A stretch of 13,356 bases of DNA, taken from an uncultured Rhodospirillales bacterium (GTDB taxonomy: Bacteria; Pseudomonadota; Alphaproteobacteria; Acetobacterales; Acetobacteraceae). Shown here one piece after another: positions 5,676 through 13,214 of this stretch. The translations under genes were made by a program, and so were the position numbers. Within the stretch, counting starts at the first letter, position 1, and every line of letters begins with the position of its first letter. The stretch is from positions 1-13,356 of the forward strand of contig CAIYPH010000276.1 of the NCBI GenBank assembly GCA_903928045.1. The letters are read 5' to 3'. Below the pieces are notes generated by a model, which was not told the origin of the DNA, ran no database searches, and saw only the letters and a program-made list of their open reading frames with translations.

Positions 5676-6935
5676 GTGCCTGATGCATTGACTGGCGTGA
5701 CCGGGCAAGACACGGACATCGAGTCCGACGGGGCGAAACCCCGCGATCGGCGGCTGCGCTTCCTGCTGCATATGGCAGCGAAACTCAGGGTCGGCACGCT
5801 CGAGATGGTGTTTCCCGATGGCTCGCGCCATCGCGCGATCGCGACCGAGTCGCCTCATGCCGAAATCATCATCAATCACCCCGGCGCCGTCGCCCGCCTC
5901 GCCACCGGCGGCAGCCTAGGCCTCGCCGAAGCCTATATCGACGGGATGTGGTCGAGCCCCGACATCCGCGCCATCATGTCGCTCGCCTACATCAACGAGG
6001 AGGAGTGGGAGGAGACCCTGAACGGCCGCCGCCTCAAGCGGCTCATCGCCAAGCTGCTCCATCTCCTGCGCCCCAACAGCCGCGGCGGCGCCAAGCGCAA
6101 CATCGTCGACCACTATGATCTCGGCAATGACTTCTACGCGGCCTGGCTCGATCCCACGATGTTCTATTCCTCCGCCCATTTCGGCGGCAATGCGTCGCTC
6201 TCCCTGGAGGAGGCGCAACTCGAGAAGGTGCATCGCCTCTGCCAGCTCCTGCAGCTCACGCCCGGCATGCGCGTGCTTGAGATCGGTTGCGGCTGGGGTG
6301 GTTTCGCCGAGGTGGCGGCGCGCGACTACGGCTGCAACGTCGTCGGCCTGACACTTTCCCCCTCGCAGCTTGAATTTGCCCAAGCCCGCATGCAGGCCGC
6401 CGGCCTTGATCAACGCGTTGATCTGCGCCTGCAAGATTATCGCGACGTCGAGGGCACCTTCGACCGCATCGCCTCCATCGAGATGTTCGAGGCGGTTGGC
6501 GAGAAATTCTGGCCCATCTACTTCACGACCATCCGCGACCGTCTCCGCACCAACGGGGTGGCCGGCATCCAGGTCATCACCATCGCCGACCGCCTGTTCG
6601 AGAACTACCGAAAAGGCGCCGATTTCATCCAGCGCCACGTCTTCCCCGGTGGCATGCTCCCCTCGAAGCGCCGCCTGAAGCAGGCGATCATGAAAGCCGG
6701 TCTCGCGTGGGGCGAGGAGCACTGGTTCGGTCTCGATTATGCCGAGACGCTGGCGCGCTGGCAGGACAGCTTCCAGGCGGCCTGGCCGCGCATCAAGGCC
6801 GACAGTGCGGTGCGCCGGCGGCCTTGCGATGAGCGGTTCAAGCGGCTGTGGGAATACTACCTGGCCTATTGCGAAACCGGGTTCCGAGCCGGCTGGACCG
6901 ATGTCGGCCAGATCCTGATCGCCCGCAACCAGTAG
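5676..6935 (+). CDS. cfa: Cyclopropane-fatty-acyl-phospholipid synthase-like SAM methyltransferase
   Basis: A 419-residue protein from GTG 5676 (E. coli Cfa has 382). The family transfers a methylene group from S-adenosylmethionine to double bonds of membrane phospholipid acyl chains. The core motifs are NIVDHYDLGNDFY (about 142-154), the SAM-binding VLEIGCGWGG (about 200-209), LQDYRD, EMFEAVGEKFW and FIQRHVFPGGMLPS. Compared with E. coli Cfa, the active-site Cys139 is Ser166 (YSSAHF) and His266 is Ile301 (QVITI). Glu239 (Glu272) and Tyr317 (Tyr355) remain. This pattern is common in an alphaproteobacterial branch, so the product could be cyclopropane or another methylated fatty acid. The gene follows phrB after 60 bases without an evident terminator and may be co-transcribed. 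It converges with the phosphatase-GST gene, seven bases away. Confidence 0.9.
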   Translation: MPDALTGVTGQDTDIESDGAKPRDRRLRFLLHMAAKLRVGTLEMVFPDGSRHRAIATESPHAEIIINHPGAVARLATGGSLGLAEAYIDGMWSSPDIRAIMSLAYINEEEWEETLNGRRLKRLIAKLLHLLRPNSRGGAKRNIVDHYDLGNDFYAAWLDPTMFYSSAHFGGNASLSLEEAQLEKVHRLCQLLQLTPGMRVLEIGCGWGGFAEVAARDYGCNVVGLTLSPSQLEFAQARMQAAGLDQRVDLRLQDYRDVEGTFDRIASIEMFEAVGEKFWPIYFTTIRDRLRTNGVAGIQVITIADRLFENYRKGADFIQRHVFPGGMLPSKRRLKQAIMKAGLAWGEEHWFGLDYAETLARWQDSFQAAWPRIKADSAVRRRPCDERFKRLWEYYLAYCETGFRAGWTDVGQILIARNQ

Positions 6936-6942
6936 GCCGCAC

Positions 6943-8022
6943 TCACACGAACGGCGGGGACAGCCCCTCCGCCGCCAGCGCTGCGGCGACCGCCGGGCGG
7001 GCCAGCATGCGCGCCGCATGCGCACCAATCCTCGGCAGGGTTGCCGGGCGCCGCGCCATGCGCGAGCCCCACATCACCAGCATCAACAGGAAGAAATCCG
7101 CCGCCGACACCGTCTCCCCCAGCAGGAAAGGCCCCGCTCCCAGTTCCGCCTCGATGAAGTCGAACATCCCGTCGAGCCGGCGGAAGGCGGTGGCGCGGAC
7201 ATCCTCGATCGCGTCGGGGTTGCTGACATGGCGATGCGGATAGGCGCGCTTGAGATGCTCGGGCTGCAAGGTGTTGGTGAGATACATCATCCATTTGTAG
7301 AAATGCGCCCGCGCCGGTGTGCCCAGCGCCGGGGCAAGACCGCATTCGGGGTGCCGGTCCACCAGATGCAGCGCGATCGCCGCCGTCTCGGTGAGCACGA
7401 GGTCGCCATCGACCAGCACCGGGATCTGCCCGAGCGGGTTGAGGCGCAGATATTCGGCGCTGTGATGCGCGTCCGATTTCCGATCGACCAGCCGCAGTTC
7501 GAACGGCACGCCGAGTTCGCGCAGCAGCATGTGGATGAAGGTGCTGGCGTTGTCCGGGTAATAGTAGAGCGCGTACATGGTCATCTCTTCACCGATTGAC
7601 GAGCGGTAGGCGGCCCAGACCGCGCCGGGATCGAGCGCCGCCACCGCGTTCGCCTGCGCTGGTGTCTCGACCGCCTCGGGGTTGTAGTGCCGCCGCGTCC
7701 AGCCGACAGGGTCATCATGCCCAGCGAGGCGCGCAAGCGCCGCGATGTAGGTACCGGTGCGCCCGAAGCCGGCGCGGCAGCCGACATGCACCACGGCATT
7801 CCCCGTGCGCCACGTCTCCAGCAGCGCCGCAAGCCCCGCCACCAGGGCGTCCTGCGTCGGCGCGGTGTAATCCTCCACCGGCAGATCGATCGTCGCCCGC
7901 GGCCGTAGCCGCGCACCGGGATCAAGGCAAACGCCGATGCCCTCGCCACCCCAGGAGTCGAAAGGACCGCCGGTGATCCGGCGGTCCTCCCCCAGTAGCC
8001 GCAGCGTCACGCTGCCATTCAT
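6943..8022 (-). CDS. Fusion of tyrosine-phosphatase-like domain and glutathione S-transferase domain
   Basis: One uninterrupted 359-residue frame with two domains. Residues 1-about 135 are a small cysteine-phosphatase-like domain. Its P-loop VHVGCRAGFGRTG gives CX5R with Cys82 and Arg88; the usual His before the Cys is Gly, with a His two residues earlier. Residues about 149-359 are a complete GST of normal length. The thioredoxin-like part starts MYALYYYPDNASTF and has NPLGQIPVL (cis-Pro loop) and TETAAIALHL (glutathione gamma-Glu site); an all-helical C-terminal half follows. Where beta-class GSTs have Cys-Ser, this has Ala159-Ser160. GAAGAG six bases before ATG 7578 could start the GST separately. 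The gene lies 17 bases after livF and is probably the last gene of the liv operon, though no link to transport is known. Substrates are unknown. Confidence 0.8.
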   Translation of the reverse strand: MNGSVTLRLLGEDRRITGGPFDSWGGEGIGVCLDPGARLRPRATIDLPVEDYTAPTQDALVAGLAALLETWRTGNAVVHVGCRAGFGRTGTYIAALARLAGHDDPVGWTRRHYNPEAVETPAQANAVAALDPGAVWAAYRSSIGEEMTMYALYYYPDNASTFIHMLLRELGVPFELRLVDRKSDAHHSAEYLRLNPLGQIPVLVDGDLVLTETAAIALHLVDRHPECGLAPALGTPARAHFYKWMMYLTNTLQPEHLKRAYPHRHVSNPDAIEDVRATAFRRLDGMFDFIEAELGAGPFLLGETVSAADFFLLMLVMWGSRMARRPATLPRIGAHAARMLARPAVAAALAAEGLSPPFV

Positions 8023-8039
8023 TGCGGCGGCTGCGCCGA

Positions 8040-8783
8040 TCAGGCGTCCGATTCCACCTTCATCTCCCCGAGATAGGCCTCGCGGATCAGCGGATTGGCT
8101 TCAAGATCCCGCGCATCGCCTTGCAGCACCACCACGCCGGTTTGCAGCACATAGCCGCGATGGGCGATCGACAGCGCCATCGAGGCGTTCTGCTCCACCA
8201 TGAAAATGGTGGTGCCCTGCTTGTTGATCTCCTTGATGATGTCGAACACCATCTCGACGAACAGCGGCGACAGGCCCATCGAGGGCTCATCCATGCACAG
8301 CAGGCGCGGGCGGGCCATCAAGGCGCGGCCGATTGCCACCATCTGCTGCTCGCCACCCGAGAGAGTGCCGGAGATCTGGTTGCGGCGTTCCTTCACGCGG
8401 GGGAACAGCGAATAGACGCGCTCCAGGTCCTGGTCGTATTCCGGGCCCTTCTTGCGGGTATAGGCGCCCATTTCCAGGTTCTCGTAGACCGTCATGCGCG
8501 GGAACAGGCGCCGCGACTCGAGTACCGGCGCGATGCCGCGCATCACGCGCTGCGCCGGGGTGAGGCCGAGGATGTTCTCGCCATCGAAGGTCAGCGTGCC
8601 GGTCGCCGGCTTCACCACGCCCATGATGGTCTTCATGGTGGTGGATTTGCCGCAGGCGTTGCCGCCGAGCAGGGCGATGATCTCGCCCCGCTTGATGGTG
8701 TAGCTGACGTCCTTCAGGGCGTGCAGATCGCCGTAGAAGGTGTTGATGCCGCGGAAATCGAGGAGAATATCGTCCTTAGTCAT
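8040..8783 (-). CDS. livF: Branched-chain amino acid ABC transporter ATP-binding protein LivF
   Basis: A 247-residue cytoplasmic ATPase that pairs with the LivG domain to drive uptake. It has Walker A GGNACGKST (residues 40-48; Cys44 is unusual but the GxxxxGKS/T pattern is kept), PVLESRRLFPRMTVYENL, a canonical signature LSGGEQQMVAIGRAL, Walker B LLCMDEPSMGLSP and the switch region IFMVEQNA. The start is ATG 8783, overlapping the end of the livM-livG fusion by eight bases (ATGACTAA), with AAGGAG seven bases upstream. The frame extends 18 codons further, but that part is Arg/Pro-rich and overlaps the upstream gene. The length is close to that of E. coli LivF (237). Confidence 0.95.
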   Translation of the reverse strand: MTKDDILLDFRGINTFYGDLHALKDVSYTIKRGEIIALLGGNACGKSTTMKTIMGVVKPATGTLTFDGENILGLTPAQRVMRGIAPVLESRRLFPRMTVYENLEMGAYTRKKGPEYDQDLERVYSLFPRVKERRNQISGTLSGGEQQMVAIGRALMARPRLLCMDEPSMGLSPLFVEMVFDIIKEINKQGTTIFMVEQNASMALSIAHRGYVLQTGVVVLQGDARDLEANPLIREAYLGEMKVESDA

Positions 8784-10836
8784 TGGCGTTCTCCTTGGCC
8801 GCGGCGTCCTGCGCTTCGATCTTGGCGCGATGGGCACGGCCGAGATAGGCGGTCAGCACCTCCTCGTTGCGCTGCACCTCGTCTGCCGTGCCCTCGGCGA
8901 TGACATCGCCATGGTCGAGCACGGTCACGCGGTTCGCCAGTCGGGTCACGACGTCGAGCTTGTGTTCGATGATCAGGATGGTGAGGCCCATGGCGTTCAG
9001 TTCACCGATCTGCTCGGCGAGTTCCAGGGTCTCGTTGGGGTTCATGCCCGCGGTCGGTTCGTCGAGCAGCAGGATGCGCGGCCGCGAGGCGAGCGCACGG
9101 CTGATCTCAACGCGGCGGCGGTTGGCGTAGGACAGGCCGGCCACCGCATGGTTGGCGCGCGGCGTGAGCCGGTTGCCGAACAGTCCGATGATGTCGAGCG
9201 CCTTGCGCAGCGCCCCGGCCTCCTCCGCCTTGGCCGACGGCGGGCGGAAAATGGCGCCGAAAGGCAGCGTCTTGAGCCGGCAATGCTGGCCGATCAGCAC
9301 GTTCTCCAGCACCGTCAGCTTGGGGAAGAGGCGGATGTTCTGGAAGGTACGCGCAACCCCCTTCGCCAGCACTTCGTCCGGACGCAGGCCGATCAGCTCG
9401 GCCCCCTCGAACTTGATGCTGCCCTCGGAGGGCACCAGGCCGGTGATCGCGTTGAACAGGGTGGACTTGCCCGAGCCGTTCGGCCCGATCACCGCCACCA
9501 CGCCGCCGGCGGGGATGGTGAGGTTCACCTTGTTGAGCGCCACCAGCCCGCCAAAGCGCACGGTGACGTCCTTGATTTCCAGCGCGTTGCCGGTGCCGGG
9601 GTTCCATTTCTCAATGCGGTTGACGTTGATGAAGCCGCCACGCGTCACGTCGGCGTGCTGCTCCTCCATCTCGAGCTTCGGCTGCGCGCGGGTGGCCGGG
9701 ATCAGGCCGTCGCGGCGGAACAGCATCATCACCACGATGATGATGCCGAAGAACATCTGGGTCCATTGCACGAGGTCAGCGGCGACCAGCATGTCGCTGC
9801 CGATGGAATGGCCGATGTCATGCAGCACGTTGGTGGTCTGCGGCAGGATCCAGGTTTGCAGCAGCTGCAGCAGCCCCGCGCCCAGCACCACGCCCCACAC
9901 GCTGCCCATGCCGCCCAGCACCACCATCACAATCAGCATGGAGGAGACCGAGAAGTTGAACATTTCCGGCGTCGCCACCTGCAACTTCGAGACGAAGAAC
10001 ACGCCGGTAAAGCCGGAGAAGGAGGCGCCGATGGCGAAGGCCAGCAGTTTGAAGTTGCGCAGGTTGATGCCCATCGCGGAAGCGGCGGTCTCATCCTCGC
10101 GGATCGCCATCCAGGCGCGGCCGATGCGGCTGTCGCGCAGGCGGATGGAGGAGAAGATCAGCAGCGCCACAAGGGCCATGCCGACATAGTAGTACGGGGT
10201 GGCATCGACGCCGAAGCTGTAGCCACTGAAGCCGATGGCCTTGATCGCGGGAATGGTCGGGCCTTTGACGCCGTTGAGGCCGGCGGCACCGTTGGTGACG
10301 CTTTCCATGTTGCTGGCGAGGATCGGCACGATCTCGCCGAAACCGAGGGTGACGATGGCGAGGTAGTCGCCGCGCAGCTTCAGGGTGGGCGCGCCGAACA
10401 GCACGCCGAAGAAGCCGGCCACCAGCGCCCCGGTAGGCAGGGCCAGCCAGAAGCTCATGGTGAAGTGGACGAGATCCGGTCCGCCCTGGTTGATCTTCTC
10501 GACCAGGCCGACATAGGCCAGCGGCGCCCAGGCCTCGGACCATGGCGGCATGATCTGATAGGCGGTGAAGATGCCGTAGTAGTAGGCACCGATCGCGAAG
10601 AAGGCGGCGTAGCCGAGGTCGAGCAGGCCGGCAAAGCCGACCACGATGTTCAGCCCCAGCGCCAGCGTGGCGTAGGACATCGCGTTGGCGATGGTGTCGA
10701 TGTTGGCGTCGTCATCGGTCAGCAGCGGGTAGATCGCGAAGACGGCGGCGAGCAGTACGGTCGCCCAGAACTGGCGCTTTTCCTGGCTCCAGGAGGCGAA
10801 GGGACGGTTGACGAGGGTGATGATCGCGGATGCCAT
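8776..10836 (-). CDS. Branched-chain amino acid ABC transporter permease/ATPase fusion (LivM-LivG)
   Basis: A 686-residue protein joining an inner-membrane permease and an ATPase. Residues about 1-375 match LivM: several hydrophobic segments, LGLNIVVGFAGLLDLGYAAF, LRGDYLAIVTLGFGEIV, and the cytoplasmic coupling loop GRAWMAIREDETAASAMGI (239-257). A linker of some 40 residues follows. The LivG-type ATPase (about 418-686) has Walker A GPNGSGKST (451-459), a Q-loop at Gln499 (RTFQNIRLFP), signature GLSYANRRRVEISRAL, Walker B ILLLDEPTAGMNP and switch His625 (IIEHK). The signature reads LSYAN rather than the usual LSGGQ or LSYGQ, a form I recall from related LivG proteins. The start is ATG 10836 with AGGAGGG nine bases upstream. 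It follows livH by 14 bases and overlaps livF. Such fusions are known; the fusion is continuous here, with no stop between domains. Confidence 0.94.
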   Translation of the reverse strand: MASAIITLVNRPFASWSQEKRQFWATVLLAAVFAIYPLLTDDDANIDTIANAMSYATLALGLNIVVGFAGLLDLGYAAFFAIGAYYYGIFTAYQIMPPWSEAWAPLAYVGLVEKINQGGPDLVHFTMSFWLALPTGALVAGFFGVLFGAPTLKLRGDYLAIVTLGFGEIVPILASNMESVTNGAAGLNGVKGPTIPAIKAIGFSGYSFGVDATPYYYVGMALVALLIFSSIRLRDSRIGRAWMAIREDETAASAMGINLRNFKLLAFAIGASFSGFTGVFFVSKLQVATPEMFNFSVSSMLIVMVVLGGMGSVWGVVLGAGLLQLLQTWILPQTTNVLHDIGHSIGSDMLVAADLVQWTQMFFGIIIVVMMLFRRDGLIPATRAQPKLEMEEQHADVTRGGFINVNRIEKWNPGTGNALEIKDVTVRFGGLVALNKVNLTIPAGGVVAVIGPNGSGKSTLFNAITGLVPSEGSIKFEGAELIGLRPDEVLAKGVARTFQNIRLFPKLTVLENVLIGQHCRLKTLPFGAIFRPPSAKAEEAGALRKALDIIGLFGNRLTPRANHAVAGLSYANRRRVEISRALASRPRILLLDEPTAGMNPNETLELAEQIGELNAMGLTILIIEHKLDVVTRLANRVTVLDHGDVIAEGTADEVQRNEEVLTAYLGRAHRAKIEAQDAAAKENAND
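8791..8796 (-). promoter_or_regulatory. Ribosome binding site of livF inside the end of livMG
   Basis: AAGGAG on the minus strand lies seven bases before ATG 8783, within the last codons of the upstream fusion gene. It fixes the livF start. Confidence 0.7.
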
Positions 10837-10845
10837 GGCGCGGCG

Positions 10846-10852
10846 CCCTCCT
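10846..10852 (-). promoter_or_regulatory. Ribosome binding site of the livM-livG fusion, overlapping the livH stop
   Basis: AGGAGGG on the minus strand lies nine bases before ATG 10836. It shares bases with the livH TAG (10853-10851), so the two genes are probably translationally linked. Confidence 0.7.
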
Positions 10853-11780
10853 AGGACTTGTTCGGCGCCTGCCGGCCGAGCAGGCCAGCGGGGCGGAAGA
10901 CGAGGACGATCACGAGGATCGAGAAGATGACGACGTCAGCCCAGAGCTGCCCGATGAGCTGGCTCGAACCGGCCTCGATCAGGCCGATCAGCACGCCGCC
11001 GAGCATGGCGCCCGGCACGTTGCCGATGCCGCCGAGCACGGCCGCGGTGAAGGCGCGCAGGCCGGCGGCGAAGCCCATGTCGACCTTCGCGTAGTTATAA
11101 TAGAGCCCGAAGATCAGGCCCGAGGCGCCGGCGAGGGCCGAGCCAATGAAGAAGGACAGGCCGACCACGCTATCCACCTCGACGCCCATCATGCGGGCGG
11201 CCTCGGGGTCCTGCGCGGTGGCGCGCATGCCCTTGCCGAGGCGGGTGTAATTCACGAAATAGGTCAGGCCGAGCATCAGCACGATGGTGATGCCCCAGAT
11301 CAGCAGGTCACGCATGCGCAGCACCGCACCACCGATGTTCCAGCTGACGGAGGGCAGCGGATTGGCGAAGTTGCGGGTGTCGCCTCCGATGCCGATCAGG
11401 ATGATGTTGAACAGGATATAGGAGACGCCGATCGTCAGGATCATGGCCGCCGGTCCGGTCACCGCGCGCAATGGCCGCAACAAGAGACGCTCAATACCGA
11501 CGCCGATCATGCCGGTGGAGACCATGGTGATCAGGAACGTCAGGACCAGCACGCCGATCAGCGGCAACCCGTGGAGGATGACGGCCTGTCCGTCCATGCC
11601 CATGAGCTTCAGCACGCCGAGCGCGATGAAGCAGCCGACCATGAAGACGTTAAAGTGCGAGAAGTTGATCAACTCCATGATGCCATAGACGAGGGTGAAG
11701 CCAAGGGCGAGCAGCGAGTACATCGCGCCGAGGTTCAACCCGTTGATCAGCTGTTGCAGGAACAGATCGCCAGAAGTCAT
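10851..11780 (-). CDS. livH: Branched-chain amino acid ABC transporter permease LivH
   Basis: A 309-residue inner-membrane permease (E. coli LivH has 308) with about eight hydrophobic segments. Typical LivH stretches are FLQQLINGLNLGAMYSLLAL at the start, ELINFSHFNVFMVG, the coupling loop RLGKGMRATAQDPEAARMMG (about 180-199) and AVLGGIGNVPGAMLGGVLIG near the end. It forms the translocation pore with the LivM domain of the next gene. I chose ATG 11780; the frame stays open to 11822, but the extra 14 residues are not LivH-like. Only a weak purine stretch precedes the start. A strong hairpin lies between livJ and this gene, so livH may be expressed by partial read-through. Confidence 0.94.
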   Translation of the reverse strand: MTSGDLFLQQLINGLNLGAMYSLLALGFTLVYGIMELINFSHFNVFMVGCFIALGVLKLMGMDGQAVILHGLPLIGVLVLTFLITMVSTGMIGVGIERLLLRPLRAVTGPAAMILTIGVSYILFNIILIGIGGDTRNFANPLPSVSWNIGGAVLRMRDLLIWGITIVLMLGLTYFVNYTRLGKGMRATAQDPEAARMMGVEVDSVVGLSFFIGSALAGASGLIFGLYYNYAKVDMGFAAGLRAFTAAVLGGIGNVPGAMLGGVLIGLIEAGSSQLIGQLWADVVIFSILVIVLVFRPAGLLGRQAPNKS

Positions 11781-11914
11781 TCTCAAGTCCCCAATCCACG
11801 TAACCGGGATGTACGGAGCCAACTTTGCAGGTGGTCGGCAGGTTCGATCGCAATACCTCGGATCGAATGCCGGGAACGGGCACGCAATGCCCGCCGCGAT
11901 ATTGGCCCGGCATC
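11781..11914 (-). promoter_or_regulatory. livH leader between hairpin and start
   Basis: These 134 bases lie between the hairpin and the livH ATG. I see no second coding frame and no clear promoter. A weak internal promoter or only read-through could serve livH. Confidence 0.35.
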
Positions 11915-11951
11915 AAAAGGCCCGGGACGGATCGCCCGTCCCGGGCCCTTT
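11915..11951 (-). terminator. Strong hairpin with U-tract between livJ and livH
   Basis: In the minus-strand transcript, CCCGGGACGG and its complement CCGTCCCGGG form the core of a 12-bp perfect GC stem with a five-base loop. Beyond one bulged base, AAA/TTT pairs extend the stem. TTTTG follows on the downstream side, giving a Rho-independent shape. It begins 18 bases after the livJ stop and lies about 135 bases before livH. Placement after the binding-protein gene suggests partial termination, giving more binding protein than permease, as is common in such operons. Confidence 0.85.
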
Positions 11952-11969
11952 GTCGCTAGGCCAGAGGCC

Positions 11970-13214
11970 TCAGGACATCGGCGCGATGCCCATGTACTTG
12001 TACTGGTCGTCGATGCTGTCGAGCGGCTTCGACGGGTCCTTGGTGATCTTGAACACGGAGATGACCTTGTTCTTCAGATCGCCGTTCTCGTCGAATTCCA
12101 CCGGCCCGATCAGCGACTGGGTCATGCGGATCGACTGCAGACCGTCGCGGACGGTGTCACGGTTGACCGGCTTGCCAGTCGCGGTCAGCACCTTCACCGT
12201 CTCGATGATGGCGCGCGCGGCGACATACATCGTGAGGGTGTAATCGTCGGGGCTGTCCTTGAAGCGGGCGCGGAACTTGTCGGAGAATTCCTTGATCTGC
12301 TGGTCGCCCTCGACCTTATGCGGCGAAGCGAGCGTCGCATACCAGCCGTCGACGGCGGGGACGCCAACGCCCTTGAGCATTTCGGTGCCAAGGATGCCGT
12401 CGCCGCCGGCCTTCACCATCTTGGGGACGATTTCGTAGGCCTGCTTCGCCAGCTTCACGCCGGCCTGGCCGACGCCGCCGTAGTAGAGCAGGTCAGGGTT
12501 CAGCGACTTGATCTTGGTCAGAACGGCCGAGTAGTCGGCGGCCTTCGGGTCAAGACGGTCACGGCCCATCACGGTAACGCCGAGTTCCTTGCAGCGGCGC
12601 TCGAAGCTGTCGCAGATGCCCACGCCATAGGCGCCGGAATCGTCGAGCAGGTAGACCGACTTGATGCCGACGGTCTTGGCCATGTAGTTGGCCATGTTCG
12701 GGCCCTGGTAGGCGTCGGTCGTCACGGTGCGGAAGTAGATCGCCTTGCCCTTGGGGCGATACTGGGCGGCGAACTTCGGGTCGGTGATGTCCGGGTTGGT
12801 CGAGGACGGGGTGATGATCGCCAGGTTACCCTCGGAGAGGATCGGGCTCATCGCCTTGCCGGCGCCGGACATCTGCGGGCCGAGGGCCGCGATGTAGTTC
12901 TTGTCGGACACCATCTTGCGGGCGTTGGTGGCGGCCTGGGCCGGGTCATACTGACCGGCGGTCGCGGTGCCGTCGTCGAACTTCACGGCATCAAACATGA
13001 TGCCCGGAACTTCCTTGTACTTGTTGGCTTCCTCGAAGGCGAGGATGGCGCCGTTGCCGGTGCGGATGGCCGACTCGGAGTCGGCGCCCGTCAGCGAGAG
13101 GTCCATACCGACCTTGACGACCTTGTCGGCAGCCTGGGCGCCGGTGGCGACACCCATGGTGGCCGTGGCCGCAATCCCTGCGGCGGCTTTGAATGCTGAA
13201 CGACGCGATAGCAT
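11970..13214 (-). CDS. livJ: Branched-chain amino acid type ABC transporter substrate-binding protein
   Basis: A 414-residue exported binding protein of the LivJ type (periplasmic binding protein fold type I). The N-terminus MLSRRSAFKAAAGIAATATM is Tat-like: a twin arginine, with the Phe one place later than in the SRRxFLK consensus, then a mild hydrophobic stretch and an AQA-A cleavage site near residue 28. The mature part has VKVGMDLSLTGADSESA, a family-typical opening, then ALGPQMSGAGKAMSPILSEG, AIITPSSTNPDIT and LLYYGGVGQAG. Two cysteines (201, 208) could form a disulfide. The start is ATG 13214 with GGGAGA seven bases upstream. It heads the operon and delivers substrate to LivH/LivM. The ligand is probably an aliphatic amino acid, but this family also binds amides, urea and aromatic acids, so the substrate is not certain. 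Confidence 0.93.
   Translation of the reverse strand: MLSRRSAFKAAAGIAATATMGVATGAQAADKVVKVGMDLSLTGADSESAIRTGNGAILAFEEANKYKEVPGIMFDAVKFDDGTATAGQYDPAQAATNARKMVSDKNYIAALGPQMSGAGKAMSPILSEGNLAIITPSSTNPDITDPKFAAQYRPKGKAIYFRTVTTDAYQGPNMANYMAKTVGIKSVYLLDDSGAYGVGICDSFERRCKELGVTVMGRDRLDPKAADYSAVLTKIKSLNPDLLYYGGVGQAGVKLAKQAYEIVPKMVKAGGDGILGTEMLKGVGVPAVDGWYATLASPHKVEGDQQIKEFSDKFRARFKDSPDDYTLTMYVAARAIIETVKVLTATGKPVNRDTVRDGLQSIRMTQSLIGPVEFDENGDLKNKVISVFKITKDPSKPLDSIDDQYKYMGIAPMS

Noticed and set aside
5670..5700. GGAAC element before/within cfa as a general-stress (EcfG) promoter
   Set aside because: It overlaps the start of the coding region and lacks a matching CGTT -10 at 16-17 bases.
8740..10854. A 704-codon open frame on the plus strand, antisense to livMG
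   Set aside because: Its composition (His, Asp, Gln and Gly rich, low complexity) is that of a reversed GC-rich gene; the minus strand encodes a clear transporter with all ABC motifs.
10830..13199. A 789-codon open frame on the plus strand, antisense to livH and livJ
   Set aside because: It spans two genes, their spacer and the terminator hairpin. No domain is recognisable, and it is explained by codon bias of the real genes.
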